5,839 nucleotides of DNA from the NCBI GenBank assembly GCA_945870545.1, contig CAMBTF010000122.1:1-5839 (forward strand), given 5' to 3'. A program made the translations under genes and the position numbers. Positions 1-4,967 of this stretch are shown here, piece after piece. Below the pieces are notes generated by a model that saw nothing but the letters and a program-made list of their open reading frames with translations, did no database searches and was not told where the DNA came from. Within the stretch, counting starts at the first letter, position 1. Each line of letters starts with the position of its first letter. This stretch comes from Akkermansia muciniphila. Its GTDB lineage: Bacteria; Verrucomicrobiota; Verrucomicrobiia; Verrucomicrobiales; Akkermansiaceae.

Positions 1-2
1 CG

Positions 3-410
3 CTCGATCTCGAGGTCACGCTGGGCGAGGGCAAGGGAGGTGACGGCGAGGAGATCCGGCGCATGCTGGAGGATTCAGTGATCCGCCCTGACGACGGTGC
101 GATACGGATCATGGATCTTGAGGAAAGAAAAGCAGTGGTCACGGATTCACGCGGCAGTGCAGAGGTGATCCGTAGAGACGACGGTGATTTTGTCCGCATC
201 GTGGACACAAATGGCAAGGTGCAATACGCAGGGATCGCTGGAGATCGTCCCGAGCTTTCGACCATACCGGAAGGCTGGCGCAAGCAGGTCTGTGCCATGC
301 GCCGTGGCCTTGACCATGCGCTCAGCGCCACGCCGGCACCCATGCGGCAGCCGAGGCCGAGGATCGTGATGCCAACGGCGGAGCCTCCTCCCGCCGCAGC
401 GGTGGAGTGA
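3..410 (+). CDS. C-terminal part of a probable PDZ-domain protein (5' end outside window)
   Basis: The reading frame is open from the first bases and stops with TGA at 408-410, leaving 135 visible residues. The first visible residues, LDLEVTLGEGK, resemble the last strand of a PDZ domain in periplasmic HtrA-like or other PDZ proteins, where a conserved L-x-V-x-LGE ends the domain. After this comes an acidic and basic linker, a short segment IVDTNGKVQYAG that could form a beta hairpin, a helical stretch around PEGWRKQVCAMRRGLDHAL, and a proline/alanine-rich tail ending EPPPAAAVE. No catalytic residues are in view, so whether it is a protease cannot be decided. The ATG at 63 is probably internal, because coding-like sequence continues upstream of it. 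The gene converges on the EVE gene with only 12 bp between stop codons. The PDZ call is an inference from a short match; it could be another envelope protein. Confidence 0.5.
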   Translation, partial: LDLEVTLGEGKGGDGEEIRRMLEDSVIRPDDGAIRIMDLEERKAVVTDSRGSAEVIRRDDGDFVRIVDTNGKVQYAGIAGDRPELSTIPEGWRKQVCAMRRGLDHALSATPAPMRQPRPRIVMPTAEPPPAAAVE

Positions 411-422
411 CGAAACTGTTTT

Positions 423-887
423 TCAAAGCGTAACGCATCCGGCTATTTTCAGCGCGCGGACAAAATGCTTTTTCTCCACCGGTGTGATCGAGAGTCGCGT
501 GCCTTTCTGGCAGACGAGCATTTCGGAGAGGAGCTTGTCGGCCTTCAGCGTCTCGAGCGGGAGGAGTTCCTTGAATGTGGCGACGTGCTCGAAATCGACG
601 AGATACCAGCGCGGTTTTTCCTCCGTGGCGGCGGGGTCGAAATACTCGGATTTCGCGTCGAACTGCGTGGGATCCGGATACGCGGCGGAGGCAACCTTCG
701 CCACACCAGCGATGCCGGGCGGCTTGGCGTTCGAGTGGTAGAAAAGCGCGAGATCGCCGACCTTCATATCCCGCCACATGTAGTTCCGCGCTTGGTAATT
801 GCGCACGCCGGACCAAGGCTCCTGCTCGACCTTTTCAAGGTCGTCGATGGAGAAGCAGTCGGGTTCAGATTTGATGAGCCAGGGCAT
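423..887 (-). CDS. EVE domain-containing protein (THYN1-like)
   Basis: This 154-residue protein is one complete EVE domain, the usual length for bacterial members. Visible family marks are the start MPWLIKSEPD, the central WSGVRNYQARN (residues 25-35), MKVGDLALFYHSN (41-53) and the PDPTQFD segment (71-77). The EVE fold is related to PUA and YTH domains. The family is known or proposed to bind modified bases in DNA or RNA, and the human relative is THYN1. The bacterial role is not settled, and nothing in this window shows a modification enzyme as partner. It is the last of three minus-strand genes, 59 bp behind lipA, but a hairpin with a U-rich tail lies in that gap, so it may be only partly cotranscribed. 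The ATG at 887 has no clear Shine-Dalgarno sequence. It is chosen because the family begins with this MxxWLxKSEP-type start. Confidence 0.9.
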   Translation of the reverse strand: MPWLIKSEPDCFSIDDLEKVEQEPWSGVRNYQARNYMWRDMKVGDLALFYHSNAKPPGIAGVAKVASAAYPDPTQFDAKSEYFDPAATEEKPRWYLVDFEHVATFKELLPLETLKADKLLSEMLVCQKGTRLSITPVEKKHFVRALKIAGCVTL

Positions 888-893
888 GGTAAA

Positions 894-968
894 TGCTGAA
901 AAACTAAAACGCTGAAACGCTGAAATGGGGATGAGATTTCAGCATCTCAGATTTTCAGCATTTCAGCT
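894..968. repeat. Facing inverted arrays of an 8-bp word (4 + 4 copies) across the lipA stop
   Basis: On the plus strand, 894-925 divides into four 8-bp units, tgctgaaa, aactaaaa, cgctgaaa and cgctgaaa. Positions 937-968 divide into four units of the complementary word, tttcagca, tctcagat, tttcagca and tttcagct. GCTGAAA is exact at 895, 911 and 919, and TTTCAGC is exact at 937, 953 and 961. The remaining unit in each array is degenerate but keeps the register. The right array runs into the coding end of lipA and encodes its last residues (AEMLKI and stop). The arrays can fold on each other. The origin is unknown. Confidence 0.8.
901..950 (-). terminator. Candidate rho-independent terminator or attenuator between lipA and the EVE gene
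   Basis: In minus-strand RNA, positions 950-936 pair with 926-912 as an uninterrupted 15-bp stem around a 9-nt loop (935-927). Thirteen pairs are Watson-Crick and two are G-U. The stem is followed by CGUUUUAGUUUUU (911-899), a U-rich stretch broken by an AG. The two G-U pairs would be A-C mismatches in plus-strand RNA, so the hairpin fits transcription in the direction of lipA. It starts inside the lipA stop codon. The stem is not very GC-rich, so termination may be incomplete; it could equally be an RNA-stability hairpin. Confidence 0.5.
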
Positions 969-1954
969 TTTACCGTCCGCAGGACAGACAGATGTTCGGG
1001 GCCGAGTTCGAGGCCGTCGGCGGCGCGGAGGTCGGTTTCGATGGCTTGGAGGACATCGAGTTCCGGGCGGAAATCGGCGGCGTGGTAGGACGAGCGGACG
1101 AGCGGGCCGGAGGCGACGTGGCGGAAGCCTTTTTCGAGAGCGATCTGCTTGTATTCGGCGAACGCGTCGGGGTGGATGTATTCGACAACGGGCAGGTGCT
1201 TCGGCGTGGGGCGGAGGTATTGGCCGAGGGTGAGGACGGTGACATCGTGCGCCAACAGGTCGTCCATCGCGGTGAGGATCTCGTCGCGGCGCTCGCCGAG
1301 GCCGAGCATGATGCCGGATTTCGTGGCGACGTGGCCTTTGACCATCTGCTTCGCCTTTTTCAGGACGATGAGGGAACGCAGGTATTGGGCACGGGAGCGG
1401 ACGAGCGGGGTGAGGCGCTCGACCGTTTCGAGGTTGTGGTTGAAGATGTGCGGGCGAGCGTCCATGACCATTTGGAGTGCCCAGTCGCGGTCGTTGAAAT
1501 CGGGGACGAGCACCTCGATGATGATCTCGGGATTCACCTCGCGGACGGCGCGGATCGTTTCCCGGAAATGCTCGGCGCCGCCATCGCGGAGATCGTCACG
1601 GGCGACGGCGGTGATGACGACATGGCGCAGGTTCATGCGGCGGGTGGCCTCGGCGACACGGGCGGGCTCGTCGGATTCTAGGGCGTCGGGCTTCGCGGTT
1701 TTCACGGCGCAGAAGCCACAGGCGCGGGTGCACTTGTCGCCGGCGATCATGAAAGTGGCCGTGCCTTGCCCCCAGCATTCCCAGCGGTTCGGGCACTGGG
1801 CCTCCTCGCAGACGGTAACCAGCTTGAGATCGGTGATCAGCGACTTCGTGGACCAGAAGGCCGGGTTGTTCGGCAAGCGCACCTTGATCCAGTCCGGTTT
1901 TCTCTCCCGGTGGAGGGTGGGATCCATTTTCATTTTCGGGCCACAAGCGGACAT
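947..1954 (-). CDS. lipA: Lipoyl synthase (radical SAM)
   Basis: LipA inserts two sulfur atoms at C6 and C8 of the octanoyl group bound to the lipoyl domains of 2-oxoacid dehydrogenases and GcvH, using S-adenosylmethionine and two [4Fe-4S] clusters in the cytoplasm. All hallmark residues are present in this 335-residue protein. The auxiliary-cluster motif CX4CX5C is Cys49, Cys54 and Cys60 (CEEAQCPNRWEC). The radical SAM motif CX3CX2C is Cys75, Cys79 and Cys82 (CTRACGFC). The C-terminal RSSYHA (287-292) contains the serine that ligates the auxiliary cluster. The substrate-region segments VARDDLRDGGA and FNHNLETVERL are also conserved. The ATG at 1954 is preceded by AGGG with 8-nt spacing; Met8 and Met10 lack a comparable site. 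It lies 46 bp behind sbtA in the same direction. No lipB or lplA is visible, so the octanoyl donor step is encoded elsewhere. The last codons overlap an inverted repeat. Confidence 0.98.
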   Translation of the reverse strand: MSACGPKMKMDPTLHRERKPDWIKVRLPNNPAFWSTKSLITDLKLVTVCEEAQCPNRWECWGQGTATFMIAGDKCTRACGFCAVKTAKPDALESDEPARVAEATRRMNLRHVVITAVARDDLRDGGAEHFRETIRAVREVNPEIIIEVLVPDFNDRDWALQMVMDARPHIFNHNLETVERLTPLVRSRAQYLRSLIVLKKAKQMVKGHVATKSGIMLGLGERRDEILTAMDDLLAHDVTVLTLGQYLRPTPKHLPVVEYIHPDAFAEYKQIALEKGFRHVASGPLVRSSYHAADFRPELDVLQAIETDLRAADGLELGPEHLSVLRTVKAEMLKI

Positions 1955-1955
1955 G

Positions 1956-1990
1956 CGGGAAACCCTAAATTTTAAACTTCAAACATCAAG
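1956..1990. repeat. Heptamer-phased NNNNAAA run in the sbtA-lipA gap
   Basis: The plus strand reads in successive 7-bp units cgggaaa, ccctaaa, ttttaaa, cttcaaa and catcaag, so an AAA (last unit AAG) returns every seven bases for five units. It fills most of the 46-bp gap between the sbtA stop and the lipA start and contains the likely lipA ribosome binding site (ccct, 1963-1966, read on the minus strand). The phasing is visible, but five units with degenerate halves could partly be chance in AT-rich spacer. Confidence 0.45.
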
Positions 1991-2000
1991 GAAGACTTGG

Positions 2001-2972
2001 CTAGGCGGGATAGAGCAGGCCACTGATGGCGAGGTAGAGCGGGATGCCGACGACGAGGTTGAAGGGGAAAGTGATAGCGAGGGAGGTGGTGACGTAGATG
2101 GCCGGATCCGCATGGGGAAGGGCGGCGCGGACGGCAGCGGGGGCGGCGATGTAGGAGGCGCTGGCGGCGAGCACGGCAAAGGTGACTGCGCCTCCCTGGC
2201 TGAGGCCGATGCCCCATGCGAGCAGGAGGCCGAGACAGGCTTGCGCGATGGGAGCGAGGATCGCAAAGGCGACCAGGCCTTTCGAGATGCCACCGGCCTC
2301 GCGGAGTTTCGCCCCGGCGATCAGACCCATTTCCAGCAGGAAAAGCATCAGCACGCCGTAGAAGGGTGTGATGAAGAAAGGATTGAGCAGCTCGCGCCCG
2401 TGGTCGCCGGCGGTGATGCCACAGACCAGTCCGCAAAGAAGGAGAATGAAGGTTTTCCCGGTGATGACCTCGTGGATCGAGTCCATCAGCGGCGCTTTGG
2501 CGCGGGCGCTGAAGCGTTTCGCGAGCAACATGGCGACAAGGATCGCGGGGATTTCCATCGCGGCCATGACGGCAGGCATGAAGCCCTCATAATCGACGCC
2601 CCTCTGGTTAAGGAAGGCGAGGCAGGCCATGAAAGTCACGGCGGAAACGGAGCCGTAATGCGCGGCGAGGGCGGCGGCGTTCGAGGCGCTGAGGCCGAGG
2701 ATTTTCCGGGTGGAAAAGAATACGATCACGGGGATTAGCGAGCCGATCAATAGAGTCGCTCCGAGTGGAAGGGCGAGATCAGCTAACGAATAAGAGGCCA
2801 TCGCGGAGCCGCCCTTGAAGCCGATGGCGAGCAGGAGGTAGATCGTCAGCCCTTGGTAAACCTGCTCGGGAAAGCGCAGGTCGCTGCCCACACGGACGGC
2901 AATCACACCAGCAGCGAAGGCGATGACGGGCGGTGAGATCAGGTTCGCGAGCAGGAGGTATAAGGAGTCCAT
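2001..2972 (-). CDS. sbtA: SbtA-type sodium-dependent bicarbonate transporter
   Basis: This is a 323-residue, strongly hydrophobic inner-membrane protein with about ten predicted membrane segments. It matches the SbtA/DUF897 permease family, which in cyanobacteria imports bicarbonate with Na+. Visible family signatures are LLLAIGFKGG (46-55), AAHYGSVSAVTF (103-114), a LFLLEMGLIAGAKL segment (210-223), SASYIAAPAA (271-280) and AITFPFNL (299-306). The two halves carry related small-residue/Ser motifs, as expected for the inverted-repeat fold with a substrate site at the crossover. It is somewhat shorter than the roughly 370-residue cyanobacterial protein, with a short central cytoplasmic loop (about 153-172). 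No PII-like SbtB gene, the usual partner, lies next to it; the divergent neighbour is a winged-helix regulator. In a probable heterotroph it may feed carboxylases; that role is an inference. The ATG at 2972 has no obvious Shine-Dalgarno sequence, but it fits the family's N-terminus directly before the first membrane segment. Confidence 0.9.
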   Translation of the reverse strand: MDSLYLLLANLISPPVIAFAAGVIAVRVGSDLRFPEQVYQGLTIYLLLAIGFKGGSAMASYSLADLALPLGATLLIGSLIPVIVFFSTRKILGLSASNAAALAAHYGSVSAVTFMACLAFLNQRGVDYEGFMPAVMAAMEIPAILVAMLLAKRFSARAKAPLMDSIHEVITGKTFILLLCGLVCGITAGDHGRELLNPFFITPFYGVLMLFLLEMGLIAGAKLREAGGISKGLVAFAILAPIAQACLGLLLAWGIGLSQGGAVTFAVLAASASYIAAPAAVRAALPHADPAIYVTTSLAITFPFNLVVGIPLYLAISGLLYPA

Positions 2973-3010
2973 GTTGTGTTCGGGCGGTTGTCCCGCTCCA
3001 CGCGCTTGGT

Positions 3011-3065
3011 AAATAACCTTTAAAAATTACGCAATACAAATCACGAAAAAATTAGCGTTAATTGG
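3011..3065. promoter_or_regulatory. AT-rich core of the divergent sbtA / regulator promoter region
   Basis: Within the 169-bp gap between the two divergent start codons this block is clearly richer in A and T than the surrounding genes, and it contains A-tracts at 3022-3026 and 3046-3051. It is the natural place for promoters of both transcripts. I could not fix convincing -35/-10 pairs: TTGCGT on the minus strand (3036-3031) has no good partner at 16-18 bp. The assignment is positional. Confidence 0.5.
3050..3063. promoter_or_regulatory. Candidate operator palindrome AATTAGCGTTAATT
   Basis: These 14 bases form a dyad in which six of seven base pairs are symmetric. A related half-site, AATTACGC, lies at 3025-3032 and is inverted relative to GCGTTAATT at 3055-3063, with a 22-bp spacer. 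Position and symmetry suit a dimeric winged-helix repressor, and the adjacent 94-aa regulator is the obvious candidate. This is inference; AT-rich DNA yields such dyads by chance fairly often. Confidence 0.35.
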
Positions 3066-3141
3066 GACTGGCGCGTTCCATACGGCCTCACGAGAAAAAA
3101 TGATCGCGGATCGGTATTCGACGCTTTAGCCTGACCGGGGC

Positions 3142-3426
3142 ATGTCGGAAGCATCGCAATGGACATTTTTCACGAACCACGCACACGTGATGGTTTGCTT
3201 GACGAAGAACAGCGATCAGCCGCTGCGCGAGGTCGCCCTGGAAGTAGGGATCACGGAGCGGGCGGTGCAACGCATCATCGCGGATCTGGAGGAGGGCGGC
3301 TATCTGGTGCGCGAACGGATCGGGCGGCAAAACAGCTACTCGCTGATCCTCGACAAGGCGCTGCGGCACCCCATCGAGGCGAACCACACGATCGGCGATG
3401 TGCTGCGGGTGCTGGCGGAGGAGTGA
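3142..3426 (+). CDS. Small winged helix-turn-helix transcriptional regulator (MarR-like)
   Basis: This 94-residue protein consists of a single winged-helix DNA-binding domain without an effector domain. The N-terminal WTFFTNHAHVMVCL (7-20) matches a recurrent family of short MarR/ArsR-like regulators in which a W-x-F-x-TNHAHVL start is typical. A helix around LREVALEVG (28-36), a turn GIT, and a recognition helix ERAVQRIIADLEEGG (39-53) are followed by the wing YLVRERIGRQNSYSL (54-68) and the family-like tail HPIEANHTIGDVL. The ATG at 3142 is kept because this N-terminus is conserved, although only GGGG (3137-3140) one base upstream resembles a ribosome site. It is divergent from sbtA and directly precedes murI, so it may control either or itself. 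The inducer is unknown. Confidence 0.85.
   Translation: MSEASQWTFFTNHAHVMVCLTKNSDQPLREVALEVGITERAVQRIIADLEEGGYLVRERIGRQNSYSLILDKALRHPIEANHTIGDVLRVLAEE
3417..3423 (+). promoter_or_regulatory. Shine-Dalgarno sequence of murI inside the regulator's last codons
   Basis: GGAGGAG occupies the last codons before the regulator's TGA at 3424-3426. It is 6 nt from the GTG at 3430 but only 3 nt from the TTG at 3427, which favours GTG 3430 as the murI start. The arrangement implies translational coupling of the two genes. Confidence 0.65.
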
Positions 3427-3429
3427 TTG

Positions 3430-4293
3430 GTGGTTGCTGAAACGCGGAGGATCGCAACAATCGCGCCCGTGAACGACGCGGCTTTGGGATTGTTTGACTC
3501 AGGGGTGGGCGGATTGACCGTGGTGCGGGCGGTGCAGGATCTCTTGCCCGGCGAGGATGTGATCTATCTCGGCGACACGGCGCGCCTGCCCTACGGCTCG
3601 AAAAGCCCGGAAACGATTCGCCGGTTCGTGGCGGAGGATGTGGATTTCCTGCTCTCGAAAGGCGTGAAGGCGATCGTGGTGGCGTGCAACACGGCGACGG
3701 CGCACGCGCTTCCCGAGTTCTGGAAAAACTGCCCGGTGCCCATCATGGGGGTGATCGAGCCAGGCGTCCAGGCAGCCCTCGCAAACGCGGACGCCGACCG
3801 CATCGGCATCATTGCGACGCGGGGCACGATCCAATCCCACGCCTACCAACACGAGCTCGCGACACGGAAACGCGGGCTGATGATCCATGGCATCGCCACG
3901 CCGCTGCTGGTGCCATTGATCGAGGAGAACTGGATTTCCGAAGAGGTGACCAAGGAGGTTCTGCGGAAATACCTGGAGCCGCTGATGACGAAGGGGATCG
4001 ATACCCTGATGCTGGCCTGCACGCATTATCCGCTGCTCATCCCACTGCTCACCGAGATCCTGCCCGATGATGTGCGGCTGGTGGATTCCGCGACAACTTG
4101 CGCGGAGCACCTCAAGAGGATGCTGGAGGAGAAAAATCTACTCAGCGGGAAATCGGGCGTGGGGAAACTGGAGATCCACCTGACCGACCTTTCCGAGCAG
4201 TTCGAGGAACTCGCCGGAAGGTTTTTGAACCGACCGACGGGGAGAGTCAGACGCGCTGTTTTGGGGTCGCTCGATTTCCCGTATGTCAGTTGA
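3430..4293 (+). CDS. murI: Glutamate racemase
   Basis: MurI interconverts L- and D-glutamate without a cofactor in the cytoplasm and supplies D-glutamate for the peptidoglycan stem peptide. With GTG at 3430 the protein has 287 residues, near the usual 260-290. The catalytic set is intact: FDSGVGGLTV (Asp23, Ser24), LGDTARLPYG (47-56), VVACNTATAHAL with the first catalytic cysteine (Cys86), IGIIATRGTIQSHAYQ (126-141), and MLACTHYPLL with the second cysteine (Cys197) followed by His199. The substrate-contacting VDSA follows at about 218-221. The start is uncertain. TTG 3427 abuts the upstream stop, GTG 3430 has GGAGGAG with ideal spacing, and GTG 3469 lies closer to the conserved core but has its GGAGG (3446-3450) 18 nt away. 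It probably shares a transcript with the upstream winged-helix regulator, an uncommon neighbour. A large inverted repeat follows about 100 bp downstream. Confidence 0.97.
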   Translation: MVAETRRIATIAPVNDAALGLFDSGVGGLTVVRAVQDLLPGEDVIYLGDTARLPYGSKSPETIRRFVAEDVDFLLSKGVKAIVVACNTATAHALPEFWKNCPVPIMGVIEPGVQAALANADADRIGIIATRGTIQSHAYQHELATRKRGLMIHGIATPLLVPLIEENWISEEVTKEVLRKYLEPLMTKGIDTLMLACTHYPLLIPLLTEILPDDVRLVDSATTCAEHLKRMLEEKNLLSGKSGVGKLEIHLTDLSEQFEELAGRFLNRPTGRVRRAVLGSLDFPYVS

Positions 4294-4391
4294 CCATGGG
4301 CAAGGAACAAATCCCCATTTGCATCTGCCCCTTTTCTGATCGCGAGCTTCGTTTTGGTGAATCGGCCTGTGTGGCAGCAACGGGCGTGTTC

Positions 4392-4558
4392 ATCCCGAAA
4401 GCCGAAATTGCAGGGGGCTTCATTGGAATTTTGACCACGGATGGCACGGATTTTCACGGAATTAAGGATACACCAAACAGGTTTGAAAACGTTTCCATAA
4501 CTCTTTCTTCATCCGTGCCTTTCCGTGCCATCCGTGGTTCAATTTCGGTTTTCGGGGT
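4392..4558. repeat. Large nested inverted-repeat element (outer arms)
   Basis: Positions 4392-4410 (starting atcccgaaag) are complementary to 4540-4558 (starting caatttcggt). Seventeen of 19 positions are Watson-Crick and two are G-T, which pair as G-U in plus-strand RNA. The arms also show an 8-bp phasing of the CCGAAA/TTTCGG word (cccgaaag, ccgaaatt; aatttcgg, ttttcggg). They enclose a second inverted repeat at 4434-4538. On the left 23 bases separate outer and inner arms; on the right only one base does. There is no transposase and no obvious target duplication, so calling it a miniature transposable element would be speculation. Confidence 0.7.
4434..4538. repeat. Inner inverted repeat built of 9-bp CACGGAT units
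   Basis: The left arm 4434-4450 (accacggatggcacgga) and right arm 4522-4538 are perfect 17-bp complements. After a 4-nt symmetric internal loop, CACGGA 4455-4460 pairs with TCCGTG 4512-4517. The left side reads as 9-bp units accacggat, ggcacggat, tttcacgga. The right side reads atccgtgcc, then one extra t, then ttccgtgcc and atccgtggt. The loop between the inner stems is 51 nt. From memory, similar ACCACGGATGGCACGGAT runs occur between genes of several environmental bacteria. It may help end murI transcription, but no U-tract follows. Confidence 0.85.
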
Positions 4559-4638
4559 TCGTCGAAGTGCGTCGAAAAGTCTGGCTTCATTCATATAAAT
4601 TCCCAGGAAAATAGAACAGTGGCGCGGCGGGAAGGAAA

Positions 4639-4916
4639 ACCTCCGCAACCCAAGCCCTCGCCGGCCTCCCCGGCGCCCAGCGTTTCAGATACTTCTACGA
4701 CACCGACGGCCAACTCTCGCGCCACCTTCGCCCGGACGGAAGCGTCGTTGACTACGCCTACAACCCGCCTCTTTCACCTGGAACATCCACAACGAATTGG
4801 TATCCGCCACCGCCGCAGGGCGCGCGGCTAGCGCCGCTTCGAGAACTTCCACGCCATCGGGATACTGGATCGCGGGCGGCCTGAAAATCGATGAACATCC
4901 GAACACAGCCCACTGA
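4639..4916 (+). pseudogene. Degraded RHS / YD-repeat gene fragment
   Basis: In frame 1 the residues QRFRYFYDTDGQLSRHLR, directly followed by PDGSVVDYAYNP (4678-4767), match the YD-repeat consensus of RHS proteins, where Y-x-Y-D-x-x-G-x-L and PDG-x-x-x-Y-x-Y-(D/N) recur. The frame has no start codon and is bounded by TAG at 4612 and TGA at 4882. The similarity continues in frame 3 from 4773 with FTWNIHNELVSATAAG, resembling the next repeat (WN-x-x-N-x-L-V-S), and ends at TGA 4914-4916. The switch near 4768-4773 indicates an indel. RHS proteins are large surface or secreted polymorphic toxins and wall-associated repeat shells; only about one and a half repeats survive here. It is probably the relic of a recombined RHS locus and not an active gene. 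The left limit is approximate. Confidence 0.7.
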
Positions 4917-4934
4917 ATGTTCGGAAGAGCCGAA
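4899..4934 (+). other. Two mutually exclusive small hairpins upstream of the exported protein gene
   Basis: CCGAACA (4899-4905) is complementary to TGTTCGG (4918-4924). The TTCGG half (4920-4924) can instead pair with CCGAA (4930-4934). Only one can form at a time. They lie 34-69 bases before the ATG at 4968, overlapping the end of the RHS remnant. An A-run, not a U-run, follows, so it is not a plus-strand terminator. Any regulatory role is speculative. Confidence 0.3.
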
Positions 4935-4967
4935 AAAAATCTGGGAAAACAGGGTATATGAGGCATC

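Larger units (their letters stand above)
4294..4614. other. Intergenic stretch without a supported gene
   Basis: Between murI and the RHS remnant I see no gene. The plus-strand frame open from 4296 to 4598 runs straight through both arms of the inverted repeats and has no recognisable protein pattern, as expected when repeat units happen to lack stops. The first 98 bases (4294-4391) show nothing identifiable. The rest is the repeat element described separately and an AT-rich flank around 4590-4615. Confidence 0.7.

Noticed and set aside
391..402. CCGC-CGCA-GCGG hairpin at the end of the first gene
   Set aside because: Only a 4-bp stem, separated from the following T-run by 17 bases; too weak for a terminator call between the converging genes.
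992..1681. 229-codon plus-strand open frame opposite lipA
   Set aside because: Composition mirrors the lipA codons (Asp/Glu/Gly/Val-rich) and no domain is visible; it is an antisense shadow.
1149..2738. 529-codon plus-strand open frame opposite lipA and sbtA
   Set aside because: It spans two genuine minus-strand genes with full family motifs; its own translation is low-complexity Arg/Ser then Gly/Glu-rich, typical of an antisense frame in GC-rich DNA.
3499..4110. 203-codon minus-strand open frame opposite murI
   Set aside because: His/Arg-rich translation without motifs, entirely within murI, which carries all catalytic residues.
4296..4598. 100-codon plus-strand open frame after murI, starting MGKEQIPICI
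   Set aside because: It runs through both arms of the inverted repeats, so its residues (for example TTDGTDFHG and VPFRAIRG) are translations of the repeat; no ribosome site or recognisable domain.
4454..4648. 64-codon minus-strand open frame
   Set aside because: Most of it is the complement of the repeat arms; no support as a gene.
4920..4940. TTCGG-AAGAG-CCGAA hairpin next to an A-run as a terminator
   Set aside because: For plus transcripts the run is A, not U; for minus transcripts the U-run would precede the stem. Neither orientation fits.
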